From NCBI RefSeq assembly GCF_008370495.1, contig NZ_VTUX01000010.1, positions 62,001 to 126,000 on the forward strand: a stretch of DNA of 64,000 nt, read 5' to 3'. Source of the DNA: Pseudohalioglobus sediminis. GTDB lineage: Bacteria; Pseudomonadota; Gammaproteobacteria; Pseudomonadales; Halieaceae. Below are positions 1 through 9,024 of this stretch, piece by piece. The position numbers were made by a program, and so were the translations under genes. The notes below the pieces were generated by a model that saw only the letters and a list, made by a program, of their open reading frames with translations, did not search any database and was not told the DNA's origin. Each line of letters starts with the position of its first letter. Positions within the stretch are counted from its first letter, which is position 1.

Positions 1-777
1 CCCGATTTTGGAATCGCGCTGCAGGTCATCCAGGCGCCTGCCAGCCACCGTGCTGCGCCCGCCGCGGTATCCATTGAGGTCCAGGGACGCCCAGAACCCC
101 GGGGCAAAGCGTCGCACCAGGTGCATCTCCAGGGACTGGATTGACCCCTGCTCCCGGGTGACGCCCAGAAAGTCATCGTTGTCGTCAAACACCCACACGC
201 CCGCTTCAAGCTCCAGCAACCACCTGGGGCTGATCACCGTGATATAACCCAGCTCCGCCTTGGCAGCCCAGCGATTGGCGCCCACGTTGACGATTCTGTC
301 GTTGTCATACTGCCCGGTGGGAGCCACAACTTTGAGGCTGGCGCCCAGGATAGGTCGCGGGTTGCGCCGCAACTCGGCAAATTCCGCCTTGTTCATGGTC
401 GGGGCGCCGCTGAGATTGACCGACAAGGTCGCAGCGAAATCACCCCAACCCTGGTAGTCGCGCTTCAGCGATCCGGGGCCCTCGATGCGGCCTTCCATAT
501 CACCGCTGGAGTAGGACTGCTCGATAATAAGGTTCGCCGTGCGACCGAAAAGATCCAGGGTACGCAGGTAGCCGATTACGCCGGTGTAAATGCGCGAGTC
601 CACCCCCACCACGGGCAGCGACGGGTCCGGCACGATATCGCCGCGGGTGTAGATTGCCCCCAGGGTAAGCACCTGGGTGCCCTCCGGTGCCGGCCAGTAC
701 GCTCGCGGTGTCAGCTCCTGCGCCACTGCGCCTGCCATGGACAGCAGAAACAGCAGCGGGATCAGTAGAATCTGCAT
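1..777 (-). CDS. Outer-membrane transporter-like protein, partial (runs off left edge)
   Basis: The reading frame is open from the ATG at 777 to base 1, giving at least 259 residues with the C-terminus outside the window. It starts with a clear Sec signal peptide (hydrophobic core ILLIPLLFLLSMAGAVA, then cleavage near AQE). The mature part has alternating polar/hydrophobic strands rich in aromatic residues and Gly, with phrases such as LGASLKVVAPTGQYD and SPRWLLELEAGVWVFDDN. These resemble the 'transporter / MetA-pathway of phenol degradation' outer-membrane beta-barrel family (inferred from memory of that family). Substrate unknown. The ion-channel gene lies upstream on the same strand, 41 bases away, so the two may share a transcript. 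Confidence 0.7.
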   Translation of the reverse strand, partial: MQILLIPLLFLLSMAGAVAQELTPRAYWPAPEGTQVLTLGAIYTRGDIVPDPSLPVVGVDSRIYTGVIGYLRTLDLFGRTANLIIEQSYSSGDMEGRIEGPGSLKRDYQGWGDFAATLSVNLSGAPTMNKAEFAELRRNPRPILGASLKVVAPTGQYDNDRIVNVGANRWAAKAELGYITVISPRWLLELEAGVWVFDDNDDFLGVTREQGSIQSLEMHLVRRFAPGFWASLDLNGYRGGRSTVAGRRLDDLQRDSKIG

Positions 778-818
778 AAGGCAATTATGTTCCGGCGCAC
801 CAGCAGGTGCAATCACGA

Positions 819-1628
819 CTATTTCCTGCTGGCCTCTATCAGCCCCCGCAAACTGCGGATCTCGTCGCGCAGTTCCAGCAGCGTGGGCTCGCCCGCGTCC
901 AGGGCATCCTGCCGGGCCTGACGCTGGTGTTCCTCCTCGAGCACGTTGACCACGATTCCGATAATCATGTTCAGAAACGCGAACGCAGACAGGAAAATGA
1001 AACTGAGGTAGAACGCCCAGCTGAACGGATAAACGGCCATGGTCTCGTACATCACGTCCGTCCAGTCCTCGAAGGTCATGACCCGGAACAGGGTAAGCAT
1101 GGAGATGGCAATATCTCCCCACAACTCGGGATTGATGCCGGCAAAGAAGGTGCTGCCGATAGCCGCGTAGATATAGAAAATAATGAACATCATCAACATC
1201 ACGTAGCCGAGCTGCGGCATCGCGGCCAGCAGCGAATTCAGCAGGGTGCGCAATTCCGGAATGATGGACACCATGCGCAGCACCCTGAAAATACGTACCA
1301 GGCGCCCTATCAGGGCCAGCTCTGAGTCCTCGATGGGAATCAGGCTGACCACCACGATCAGGGTGTCAAAGACGTTCCAGCCGCTGTGAAAGAAGCGCTT
1401 CCTGTCGGGTTCGCCGAGAAAACGCACGGTGATCTCCGCAAGAAAGAACAGGGTAATGCCCCAGTCGAGGATGATAATCACCTGCGTCGCCAGCGGCGGC
1501 AACGGGTAGGTTTTCACCCCGATCATCAATGCCGACACCAGGATAATGGCGATCACCAGGGTTTCGAACAGCTTGTTACTGCGCAGGCGCTCGAATCGTG
1601 CCTGCAAGGCTTGCGTTTGGGTGGACAT
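819..1628 (-). CDS. Voltage-gated cation channel, bacterial NaV (NaChBac) type
   Basis: This 269-aa protein has the layout of a homotetrameric bacterial voltage-gated channel. S1-S3 span about residues 22-97. S4 carries Arg109, 112, 115 and 118 at every third position (GRLVRIFRVLRMV). S5 (about 138-163), a pore helix and S6 (about 203-231) follow, and the C-terminus is an acidic/coiled-coil tail (EEEHQRQARQ...ELRDEIRSLRGL), as in bacterial NaV tetramerisation tails. The selectivity filter reads TFEDWTD (185-191), where classic sodium-selective members have TLESW followed by a non-acidic residue. The extra acidic residues recall calcium-selective engineered or natural variants, so ion preference should not be assumed. 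The ATG at 1628 places the helix properly. Confidence 0.9.
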   Translation of the reverse strand: MSTQTQALQARFERLRSNKLFETLVIAIILVSALMIGVKTYPLPPLATQVIIILDWGITLFFLAEITVRFLGEPDRKRFFHSGWNVFDTLIVVVSLIPIEDSELALIGRLVRIFRVLRMVSIIPELRTLLNSLLAAMPQLGYVMLMMFIIFYIYAAIGSTFFAGINPELWGDIAISMLTLFRVMTFEDWTDVMYETMAVYPFSWAFYLSFIFLSAFAFLNMIIGIVVNVLEEEHQRQARQDALDAGEPTLLELRDEIRSLRGLIEASRK

Positions 1629-1851
1629 AGGCTCTACTTCCCTGGTTGCGCTGCACGCTGTGCACTGCGCATATAGTCAAGACACAAATTTGGCGGCGCC
1701 ATTTTAGGGCTTTTGACCACAGCTGCACAGCATCAACAAACGCACTGCAGCGCGGTGTTCGCGCCCTGTCAGCAAATCTGGCAGACATCGACATATCCCT
1801 TTCACCCGGCTTGCACTAGAATTTCCATCACATCCAGCAGAGGTTAAGTTA

Positions 1852-2655
1852 ATGTCCTATGTGAAGGTCGAATATCCCCGCGAGCAAGTTTGCCTGATCA
1901 CCTTGAATCGCCCGGAGCGCATGAATGCCATGGCCTTCGACGTGATGGTCCCGTTCAAGGAAGCACTGGATTCGGTAAGCTTCAATAATGACATCCGTGT
2001 GGTCATCGTGACTGGCGCCGGGGAAGGCTTTTGCTCGGGAGCAGACCTTGAAGATCCCGGCTGGCTCGACATCTTCAACGGCCTGACGGTGCCCGGTATT
2101 GCCCGCAGGGCGATGAAGATTCTCGACGACGTCATCAAGACTATCCACGACATGCACCAGCCGGTGATCGGCGCCATCAATGGTGCCGCCATCGGCGGCG
2201 GGTTCTGCCTGGCCATGGCCACCGATATACGCCTGGCGTCAGAGCGCGCCTATTTCCGCCCCGCGGGTATCAACAACGGACTCACCTCTGCGGAGCTGGG
2301 CCTCAGCTACCTGTTGCCGCGCGCCATCGGCACCAGCCGCGCTTTTGAGATCATGCTGACCGGGCGCGACGTGGATGCCCTGGAAGCGGCGGAACTCGGC
2401 ATTATCTCTCGCGCTGTGCACCCGGAAAACCTGCTGGAGGAATGCTACGCCATTGCGGAACGCATCTGCGGCTTCAGTCAACTTGGCGTAGAACTCTCAA
2501 AACAGATGCTCTGGGCCGGTGTGGACGCCGGCAGCCTGCACACGCACATGAACCATGAAGGTCATGCACAGCTCTTCGTGCGCATGACCACGCAGAATTT
2601 CGAGGAGGCGATCAAGGCGCGCAAGGAAGGCCGCCGGCCGGACTACAAGGATTAG
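1852..2655 (+). CDS. Enoyl-CoA hydratase/isomerase (crotonase) family protein
   Basis: 267 aa, the usual length of a single-domain crotonase, predicted to act on acyl-CoA thioesters in fatty-acid or related catabolism. Visible marks: LITLNRPERMNAM near the N-terminus; the first oxyanion-hole segment GFCSGADL (about 60-67); the second, INGAAIGGGFCLAMATDIRLA (about 115-135, described here by its GAAIGGG core); and the Glu-containing active-site loop LTSAELGLSYLLPR. The start is an ATG at 1852 preceded by AGAGG. Transcribed alone, divergently from the channel gene. The exact substrate cannot be read from the sequence. Confidence 0.9.
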   Translation: MSYVKVEYPREQVCLITLNRPERMNAMAFDVMVPFKEALDSVSFNNDIRVVIVTGAGEGFCSGADLEDPGWLDIFNGLTVPGIARRAMKILDDVIKTIHDMHQPVIGAINGAAIGGGFCLAMATDIRLASERAYFRPAGINNGLTSAELGLSYLLPRAIGTSRAFEIMLTGRDVDALEAAELGIISRAVHPENLLEECYAIAERICGFSQLGVELSKQMLWAGVDAGSLHTHMNHEGHAQLFVRMTTQNFEEAIKARKEGRRPDYKD

Positions 2656-2863
2656 CCACATAAAGCCCAGGCTATGCGGACTGCCAGTTCGCACCGGATA
2701 ATCCTGGTAGAAGACTTATCAACCGCAAATAGCACACTGGTACCTGACCCATATTGGACACTGTGTTGTTTGCAGCCTGCACACCTCTTCTGCAACAGTG
2801 TCATGAGCACGCTTACCAAAAGACACCGCGTCACGTCACAGGCGCGGGTGAAGGGGGCAAGAA

Positions 2864-3157
2864 ATGGCATATTTCGAACGCGCAGACGCACTACCGGAAG
2901 TCGCAGGGAAGTGGTCGTCGCCGCTACCGGGCCCGGAGCGGTTCTCAATTCGCAGCCGCGCCCGCCCGCTGAAACCGGCCACGGAGTGGACAGCATTGGC
3001 AGCCCGGAAGCCGACTGACTCCGGCCACTACCTTGTGCTCTTACGCGGGCACAAGCACCGCCTTATGGAGTACGACGCTAGCAGCCGGGGTTTTTCTCCC
3101 AGGAGCCTTGCTCCCATGATCACCCACTGGATGCCATTGCCGGCGCCACCCGCCTGA
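2864..3157 (+). CDS. Small DUF551-like protein
   Basis: 97 aa, with a strong Shine-Dalgarno (AGGGGG about 7 bases before the ATG). The C-terminal half (GHYLVLLRGHKHRLMEYD ... ITHWMPLPAPP) has the layout of the DUF551 domain, whose members end in a THWMPLP-type motif. The N-terminal 35 residues are basic and low in order. Function unknown; DUF551 is often found in phage-derived or accessory genes. It sits alone between the crotonase and the decarboxylase-like gene. Assignment to DUF551 is from motif recall only. Confidence 0.55.
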   Translation: MAYFERADALPEVAGKWSSPLPGPERFSIRSRARPLKPATEWTALAARKPTDSGHYLVLLRGHKHRLMEYDASSRGFSPRSLAPMITHWMPLPAPPA

Positions 3158-3317
3158 CCTGGCACTGCAGCGGCCACGGCAAATCACTGCCAGCTCACGG
3201 CGCGGTGGCGGCACTTCAGTAATGCGCACTCACGGGGGTGCATTCGGCGACAATTGCCTCTAAAGTAACGTTCACTTGCAACCACAGCCGGATCCGGGCG
3301 AGACCCCGACAATCACC

Positions 3318-4034
3318 ATGAGCATTCGCGAAAAGCTACAGATCGGGGTGACCACGAGCCTGCATCTTCCTGTTCGCACCAGCGACTACCGCGCAATCAA
3401 GGTCCATGTTGAACCGGCAGACATCGATCTTTACCGCGCCTGCCTGCCGTCACCATTGTCGATGCCGGAAACACCCATGTTGATGTTCGAGCTGTCGGAG
3501 GTGTCGCCCACCTGGCACGAGGGCATTCTCTCCATTGCCTGTCGCCACGGTGACCAGGAGGGCTGGCATGGACTCTACTGGGCGATTGACTCGTATTTTC
3601 CCTGCGTTTTCGGCAGGCTCTACGGTTATCCCAAATTTATGGCCCAGCAGATGACCCTCACTCGCGAGCGGCAACACTGGACAGGTGAGGTGCAGCACAA
3701 AGGGCGCCTGCACCTGCACATTGACTACCTTCCGCAGGCGGCCGGCAGCGCCGACGACAGCAGCCACAGCATCAAGAGCCCGGCGGAGGAGAAACCCTGG
3801 TTTTTGCAGGTGCCGCGGGAAAAAGGTCCGCGCATCAACCGTCTCACCTACTTCGAAGTCGCCTCCCCGCCCGTTGACTACAGCCCCGGCCGCGCCCGCG
3901 TGCGCTTCGATGGCGACCCGCGCTTCACCAGCCTGGTGCCCCCGGCCGATAGGTCATGGCCGGCGCAGCTTATTGAAAAAACCGGTAGTGGCCTCGGCTT
4001 TCTCTATTCGCGGCGAATGCAAGCACCGCCCTGA
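3318..4034 (+). CDS. Acetoacetate decarboxylase-like protein
   Basis: 238 aa from the ATG at 3318 (MSIREKL). A TTG at 3276 would add 14 residues of poor quality. The protein shows the acetoacetate-decarboxylase fold signature: a segment reading FGRLYGYPKFMAQ (about 104-116), in which the Lys after GYP occupies the place of the Schiff-base lysine of the family, followed by beta-rich sequence ending FTSLVPP. Members range from true decarboxylases to aldol-type enzymes and hydrolases, so only the fold is claimed. It is monocistronic, with the convergent PRC-barrel gene 35 bases downstream. Confidence 0.75.
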   Translation: MSIREKLQIGVTTSLHLPVRTSDYRAIKVHVEPADIDLYRACLPSPLSMPETPMLMFELSEVSPTWHEGILSIACRHGDQEGWHGLYWAIDSYFPCVFGRLYGYPKFMAQQMTLTRERQHWTGEVQHKGRLHLHIDYLPQAAGSADDSSHSIKSPAEEKPWFLQVPREKGPRINRLTYFEVASPPVDYSPGRARVRFDGDPRFTSLVPPADRSWPAQLIEKTGSGLGFLYSRRMQAPP

Positions 4035-4069
4035 GACCGCCGGACACACGAGCCATCACCCGACCAGGC

Positions 4070-4297
4070 TCATTCAGCCTGTGGCCCTGCGAACTCACGC
4101 AGCCGAAACACACCCGCCTCGCACTCGACCCTGTTCCAGGGGATAGTGCGACGCTTACCGTCGTGATATTCCGCCACGATGTACGCTATGCGACCACTTT
4201 CCTGTTCGATAAGCAGTTCATCGACGCGCCCGAGCAAACCACCCTCGCGAGTCACCAGCTTCATATCAATAAGGTTTGAAACCTGTTTCGCATTCAT
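4070..4297 (-). CDS. PRC-barrel domain protein
   Basis: 75 aa starting MNAKQVSNLIDMKLVTREG. The pattern G-G-L-L-G-R-V-D-E-L-L-I-E, then a few turns later RIAYIVAEY and IPWNRVE, is the short PRC-barrel, a beta-barrel module found alone or attached to RNA-processing and photosynthetic proteins. The frame stays open upstream to 4450, but that extension is low-complexity and lacks a Shine-Dalgarno. The ATG at 4297 coincides with the domain start. Function in the cell is not known. It is divergent from the sigma-54 regulator. Confidence 0.7.
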   Translation of the reverse strand: MNAKQVSNLIDMKLVTREGGLLGRVDELLIEQESGRIAYIVAEYHDGKRRTIPWNRVECEAGVFRLREFAGPQAE

Positions 4298-4556
4298 AGC
4301 CCTGGTGTCCGTATCTCCTGGCGGCGCACAAATGGCGCCCCCACCTGCGATCTTCAATGCATTTACTGTGCCACGCCCGACCCGGTCTGGAGATCCAGAG
4401 CTGCGCGCTTCAGGCGCGTTTCCCTGCGCATTCATTTGTACTAATTCCAATTTCCCTGCAAAATCTACAGCCCGACGGCCACACGACTCCCGACGTCACC
4501 AGCGATTCGCGACAACGCCTGCATCAGGCGCTTGCACGCCAGCACGAGACCTTACT

Positions 4557-5927
4557 ATGCAAGACGATTTATCGAGAACCGCGGTTCTGGTCGTGACAGA
4601 CCCACAGCTCTCCGGGCAGCTGCAAACGGTAATGGAAGAACTGGACTTTCGCACCAGAGTGATAGACGGCGCAGAAGGTCCGGGCGCCGTTGCCGAGCTG
4701 GCACCTGCGGTAGTGGCGGTTTCCTGTGAGGACCAGATGGCGTTTGTTCATCGGTTGCTGGATGAGGACCACCTGGATGAGGTGACCGAAGTACTCCTCA
4801 TTGGTGACTCGGAGCAGCAACAGATCGCCCTGCAGGACTGGCTTGCGCAAGGTCGTGCGTTCTTCCTCGCTCGCCCCCTCGACCTGGGTTATGTGCGCCA
4901 GCTGTTGCTCGATATCCGCAGTGACATTGACCGCTCGAGTTCCACGCCGGCAGACCGCAACCAACTGGATGCCGTACTGGACCAGTTCGGACTGTTGCGG
5001 GGCAGTTCCAGCGCCATGCGCAAGGTCTATCGCTTGCTGCGCAAGGTTGCCCCGATGGATACCTCGGTGCTGGTCTGCGGGGAGAGCGGAACCGGCAAGG
5101 AACTGGTGGCAGAGAGCGTACACGCCACCTCGTCGCGCTCTGATGGTCCCTTCCTGGCGGTGAACTGCGGGGCCATCCCCTCGGAGCTCGTCGAAAGTGA
5201 ACTCTTCGGGCATGAAAAAGGCAGCTTCAGCGGCGCCGTCAGCAGCCACAAGGGATTCTTTGAACGCGCCAGCGGTGGCACGCTGTTTCTCGACGAGATC
5301 ACCGAAATGCCGCTGGATATCCAGGTCAAACTGCTGCGTGTGCTTGAGACCGGTAGATACCGGCGTGTCGGTGGCGAAAGAGACCTGGCCAGCAATGTGC
5401 GCATCGTCGCTGCGACCAATCGCTCACCCGAACAGGCTGTCTCCAGCGGCGTGCTGCGCGAGGACCTGTACTTCCGTGTCGCCCGCTTTGTTTTGCGGCT
5501 GCCGGCCCTGCGCGAACGCGGCGACGACATTGTAGGGCTGGCAAAAGTATTTCTCGCTGAACTGAACGAGGCGAACGGCACCGACTTCAGCATGTCAGCG
5601 GACGCTGAGACCTGCCTGCGCCAACATGCCTGGCCCGGCAACGTGCGGGAACTCAAGAGCGCGGTAGAACAGGCCTACCTGATCGCGGACCAGGTCATCA
5701 CACCGGAGGAACTGCCCGATTTCACGGCAATGGAACTGGACGTGGATGCCGGGGATTACCTGCGCGTCTCTGTAGGCTCATCGCTGGACGAAACGGAAAG
5801 GCGCCTGATTTTTGCCACGCTGGAAGCGGTGGATGGCAGCAAGCCGGACGCCGCCGAAGCCCTGGGCATCAGTCTGAAAACCCTGTACAACAGGCTGAAC
5901 CGCTACGAACAGGAAGCGCAGGGCTGA
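4557..5927 (+). CDS. Sigma-54-dependent transcriptional activator with degenerate receiver domain
   Basis: 456 aa from the ATG at 4557. Residues about 1-125 have a receiver-like layout (AVLVVTDPQL ... ), but the expected phospho-acceptor strand reads AVVAVSCEDQ and the later conserved Lys position reads LARPLD, so phosphorylation is doubtful. The AAA+ domain has Walker A GESGTGKE (about 174-181), GTLFLDEITEMP (Walker B) and the arginine-rich RVGGERD loop. The sigma-54-contacting loop is GSFSGA (from residue 222) rather than the canonical GAFTGA. A Fis-type helix-turn-helix ends the protein (DAAEALGISLKTLYNRLNRYEQ, cited by its core ALGISLKTLYNRL). The target genes are unknown. Confidence 0.9.
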   Translation: MQDDLSRTAVLVVTDPQLSGQLQTVMEELDFRTRVIDGAEGPGAVAELAPAVVAVSCEDQMAFVHRLLDEDHLDEVTEVLLIGDSEQQQIALQDWLAQGRAFFLARPLDLGYVRQLLLDIRSDIDRSSSTPADRNQLDAVLDQFGLLRGSSSAMRKVYRLLRKVAPMDTSVLVCGESGTGKELVAESVHATSSRSDGPFLAVNCGAIPSELVESELFGHEKGSFSGAVSSHKGFFERASGGTLFLDEITEMPLDIQVKLLRVLETGRYRRVGGERDLASNVRIVAATNRSPEQAVSSGVLREDLYFRVARFVLRLPALRERGDDIVGLAKVFLAELNEANGTDFSMSADAETCLRQHAWPGNVRELKSAVEQAYLIADQVITPEELPDFTAMELDVDAGDYLRVSVGSSLDETERRLIFATLEAVDGSKPDAAEALGISLKTLYNRLNRYEQEAQG

Positions 5928-6154
5928 CATCACTGGCCGCCGGTTCTCACCGCGACACCTCTCTCCGCAAGCAGTCGCATAGTGTAGATTAATCTTCACG
6001 GGAGCCCGCGCAGCCACAGCGCACGGCAACATCACCGGTATGGCATGCATTGTGCAGGGAACGCGGTGGCAGACATCCAGGCCCTCGCGGGCCACCGGAT
6101 TCGCTCATGCTTTTAACCAACAGGGAACTGTCCCGGTACATTGACCAGGACAAT

Positions 6155-8305
6155 ATGCCCGACCAGACACCAGGAAAGCGACAGCTTATGACGTCACTGT
6201 TCGACAAACCCAGGAATTGCCGCTGGATCGAAAAAGCCGACCAGGTCGGCTTTGCGGTAGATGGCGAGAACTACTATCGCGCCCTGCGGGAGTCCATCAT
6301 CGGCGCCCGTCACAGCGTCTTCCTGGTGGGCTGGGACATTCACAGCCAGTTGCGACTGGTGCGCGAAAAAACCGGGGACGGCTACCCGACAACCCTGGCC
6401 GCGCTGCTGGAACAGTGCGTCCATGAAAACCCCGAACTGCAGATCTACATCCTGTGCTGGGATTTCGCCATGATCTATACGCTGGAGCGCGAGTTCTTCC
6501 CGCGCTACAAGCTGCAGTGGAAATCCCATGACCGCATTCACTTTTGCCTCGACGGAGCGCACCCTGCCGGCGGCTCACAACACCAGAAGTTTGCCGTTAT
6601 TGACGACAGCGTCGCCTTTGCCGGAGGTCTGGACATCAGCAAGTGGCGCTGGGACACCCGTGAGCACAGGGCGAATGATCCACGCCGCGTCGACCCAGAC
6701 GGCAACACCTACCCACCGTTTCACGACGTCAATATGACCGTCTCGGGAGACGCCGCCCGGGCCCTTGGCCAACTCGCCCGGGAACGCTGGGCTGCCGTCG
6801 ACGGATGTGAACCTGCGCCAGCGGCGGACAACCCCAATGCGGAGTGCTGGCCAGAGTCGCTGCCACCGCGGCTGCAGCAGGTGGAGGTTGCTATTGCCCT
6901 GACCCGCCCCGAATGGGGGGAACATTCAGCCCTGCACCAGATCGAGCAACTCTACGTCGACAGTATTGAACGCGCAGAAAAGCTGATTTACATCGAGAAC
7001 CAGTACCTCAGTTCCCATCGCATTGGCGAGGCGCTGGTGGCATCACTGCAGCGCGAACAAGGTCCCGAGATCGTGATCATCATGCCCCATGAGACCGGGG
7101 GCTGGCTGGAACAACACACCATGGACGTGCTGCGCTGCCGGCTCCTGGGCAAACTGCGCGACGCCGACACCCACGGCCGCCTGCGGGCCTTCAGCGTGCG
7201 TGTGTCGCGGGACGAAGCCGTCTACGTGATGATCCATTCCAAGACCATGATCATCGACGACCGCTTTGTGCGCATCGGCTCATCCAACCTCAGTAATCGC
7301 TCCATGGGCCTGGATTCAGAGTGTGATCTGGCAATCACAGATACCGAGGATGAACGCTGCAAGGAGGTGATTACCGCGTTTCGCCGTGAACTGCTGGCCG
7401 AACACCTTGCAGTGGACCCGCAAACGCTGGCCGAGGCAGAGCAGGACGCCGGCTCAGTGATCGCAGCGATCGAGACCCTGCAGGAAGGCGAGCACACACT
7501 GGAAGCGCTGTCTCACGAGATTGATGACACCCTGGATATGGCCGTACCGGACTCTGCCCTGATCGACCCCGAGAAGCCGCTGGAACCGGAGCGCATGCTC
7601 GACTACATTCTTGGCAGCAGTAAATCGAAGCTCGCTACTGGCCCACTGTTGAAAGTGGCAGCCGCATTGATATTGCTGCTGGGCCTCGCAGCGGCCTGGC
7701 GCTGGACGCCGATGTCCGAATTCCTGAATATGGAAAGCGCCGAGAACGCCGTTCGCTGGATGCGCGACAGCGAGTTCACCCCCGCGCTGATACTGCTCGC
7801 CTTTATACTCGGCAGCGTGCTGGCGATCCCGCTTACCCTCATCATCATCGCCACGGTTACCGTGCTCGGGCCGTGGGCCGGCATGGCCTACTCCCTTGCC
7901 GGAGCGCAACTCGCCGCCATCGTGACATTCTGGCTGGGCCAGGCATTGGGCAAGAACACGGTAAGCAACCTGGCAGGCAGTCAGTTCAATACCATTGCCC
8001 GTAAAGTAAAGAATCCCGGCCTGCTGACCATCATCACTTTTCGGATCGTGCCGGTGGCACCTTTCACGGTAATCAACGTGATCGCCGGTGCGTCTTCCAT
8101 CAGCCTGCGTGACTTCGCCATCGGCACGTTTTTCGGCATGATGCCCGGCATTGCCGCTATCGCCCTGGTGGCAGATCGACTGCTGGCATGGCTGAAGGAC
8201 CCGAGCCTGCAGGATGTGCTGGTACTGGGCGGCACCGTACTGCTGGTGGCCGGGGTGCTCTGGGCGCTGCGGCACTGGCTGGGGAGCCTGCTATTCAAAG
8301 ACTGA
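6155..8305 (+). CDS. Phospholipase D-like / VTT (DedA-type) membrane fusion protein
   Basis: 716 aa from the ATG at 6155, which has CAGGA six bases upstream; ATGs at 6107 and 6188 are alternatives. Two HKD catalytic motifs are complete: HQKFAVIDD (His about 143) and HSKTMIIDD (His about 361, followed by GSSNLSNRSMG). The C-terminal 220 residues form a VTT/SNARE-associated membrane domain with several hydrophobic segments, including the re-entrant-type phrase FRIVPVAPFTVINVIAGAS. The architecture couples a PLD phosphatidyl-hydrolase or transferase to a DedA-like lipid-handling membrane domain. The next gene overlaps it, and a cardiolipin synthase lies 2 kb away, which supports a membrane-phospholipid role. 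Confidence 0.88.
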   Translation: MPDQTPGKRQLMTSLFDKPRNCRWIEKADQVGFAVDGENYYRALRESIIGARHSVFLVGWDIHSQLRLVREKTGDGYPTTLAALLEQCVHENPELQIYILCWDFAMIYTLEREFFPRYKLQWKSHDRIHFCLDGAHPAGGSQHQKFAVIDDSVAFAGGLDISKWRWDTREHRANDPRRVDPDGNTYPPFHDVNMTVSGDAARALGQLARERWAAVDGCEPAPAADNPNAECWPESLPPRLQQVEVAIALTRPEWGEHSALHQIEQLYVDSIERAEKLIYIENQYLSSHRIGEALVASLQREQGPEIVIIMPHETGGWLEQHTMDVLRCRLLGKLRDADTHGRLRAFSVRVSRDEAVYVMIHSKTMIIDDRFVRIGSSNLSNRSMGLDSECDLAITDTEDERCKEVITAFRRELLAEHLAVDPQTLAEAEQDAGSVIAAIETLQEGEHTLEALSHEIDDTLDMAVPDSALIDPEKPLEPERMLDYILGSSKSKLATGPLLKVAAALILLLGLAAAWRWTPMSEFLNMESAENAVRWMRDSEFTPALILLAFILGSVLAIPLTLIIIATVTVLGPWAGMAYSLAGAQLAAIVTFWLGQALGKNTVSNLAGSQFNTIARKVKNPGLLTIITFRIVPVAPFTVINVIAGASSISLRDFAIGTFFGMMPGIAAIALVADRLLAWLKDPSLQDVLVLGGTVLLVAGVLWALRHWLGSLLFKD

Positions 8306-9024
8306 ACCCGGCAACGCCACCCCGGCGACTGCGCGTCGCCACCTACAACATCCACCGCGGCGTGGGCGGCGATGACATTGAGGACCTCGATCGTATCGCC
8401 GCCGTCCTGCGCGAGCTGGACGCCGACATCATCGCCTTGCAGGAAGTCGGCTACAGAGCGCAACCGCGAGACGATGTGGCGCGCTATCTCGGCGACGCTA
8501 TCGGCGCCGCCACCATACCCGGGATTACCTTGAGCGACGAGGCCGGTGACTACGGCAACGCCCTGCTCACCCGGCTGCAGGTGCAGGCGGTGCAGCGTCA
8601 CGATATCAGCGTACCAGGCCGGGAACCGCGCGGTGTAATCGAAGCCAGGCTCTATACGGGGCAAGATGTGGTGAGGATTATGGCGACGCACCTGGGACTG
8701 CGCCAGCGAGAAAGGCAACAGCAGCTGGCACAACTGCTGGCCCTGCTGGAACGGCCGGGAGGCGACCTGGACGTGCTGCTGGGTGATTTCAATGACTGGT
8801 TCCGCTACTCCAGGCTGCGGCGCCGGCTCAATGCCGCACTTGGCACGGCGGCAACAGCGGCAACCTTTCCTGCGAAACACCCGGCGCTGGCCCTGGACCG
8901 CATCTGGGCACGACCGGCCACGTCGGTGACGCAACTTGCGGCGCACCGCAGCAGGCTATCGGCAATAGCCTCCGACCACCTGCCGCTGGTGGCTGAGCTG
9001 GCGCTACCGTCCGGTCACAGCTGA
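8188..9024 (+). CDS. Endonuclease/exonuclease/phosphatase (EEP) family hydrolase
   Basis: The conserved EEP domain begins at RLRVATYNIHRG (about base 8329) and contains the family marks DIIALQEVG, GNALLTR, MATHLGL, LLGDFNDW and the terminal SDHLPLVAEL, so metal-dependent phosphodiesterase chemistry is expected. The only standard in-frame start codon is the ATG at 8188, deep inside the upstream gene and without a Shine-Dalgarno. Either that start is used, giving 278 aa, or translation starts at a non-standard codon: ATT 8293 has GGGGAG six bases upstream, and CTG 8302 overlaps the preceding TGA. The coupling with the PLD-VTT gene suggests a shared lipid or nucleic-acid substrate. The 3' end overlaps the convergent transporter by 10 bases. 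Confidence 0.85.
   Translation: MAEGPEPAGCAGTGRHRTAGGRGALGAAALAGEPAIQRLNPATPPRRLRVATYNIHRGVGGDDIEDLDRIAAVLRELDADIIALQEVGYRAQPRDDVARYLGDAIGAATIPGITLSDEAGDYGNALLTRLQVQAVQRHDISVPGREPRGVIEARLYTGQDVVRIMATHLGLRQRERQQQLAQLLALLERPGGDLDVLLGDFNDWFRYSRLRRRLNAALGTAATAATFPAKHPALALDRIWARPATSVTQLAAHRSRLSAIASDHLPLVAELALPSGHS

Noticed and set aside
2674-3018. Separate gene starting at 2674
   Set aside because: No Shine-Dalgarno, no recognisable domain and composition like shadow reading frames; the 2864 start has strong ribosome-site support.
4179-4556. N-terminal extension of the sigma-54 activator
   Set aside because: It runs antisense to the PRC-barrel gene and lacks any receiver-domain character; the ATG at 4557 begins the domain exactly.
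7454-8275. Minus-strand gene of 273 aa opposite the PLD-VTT gene
   Set aside because: His/Gln/Arg-rich sequence typical of the complement of a GC-rich coding gene; the plus-strand protein has clear motifs.
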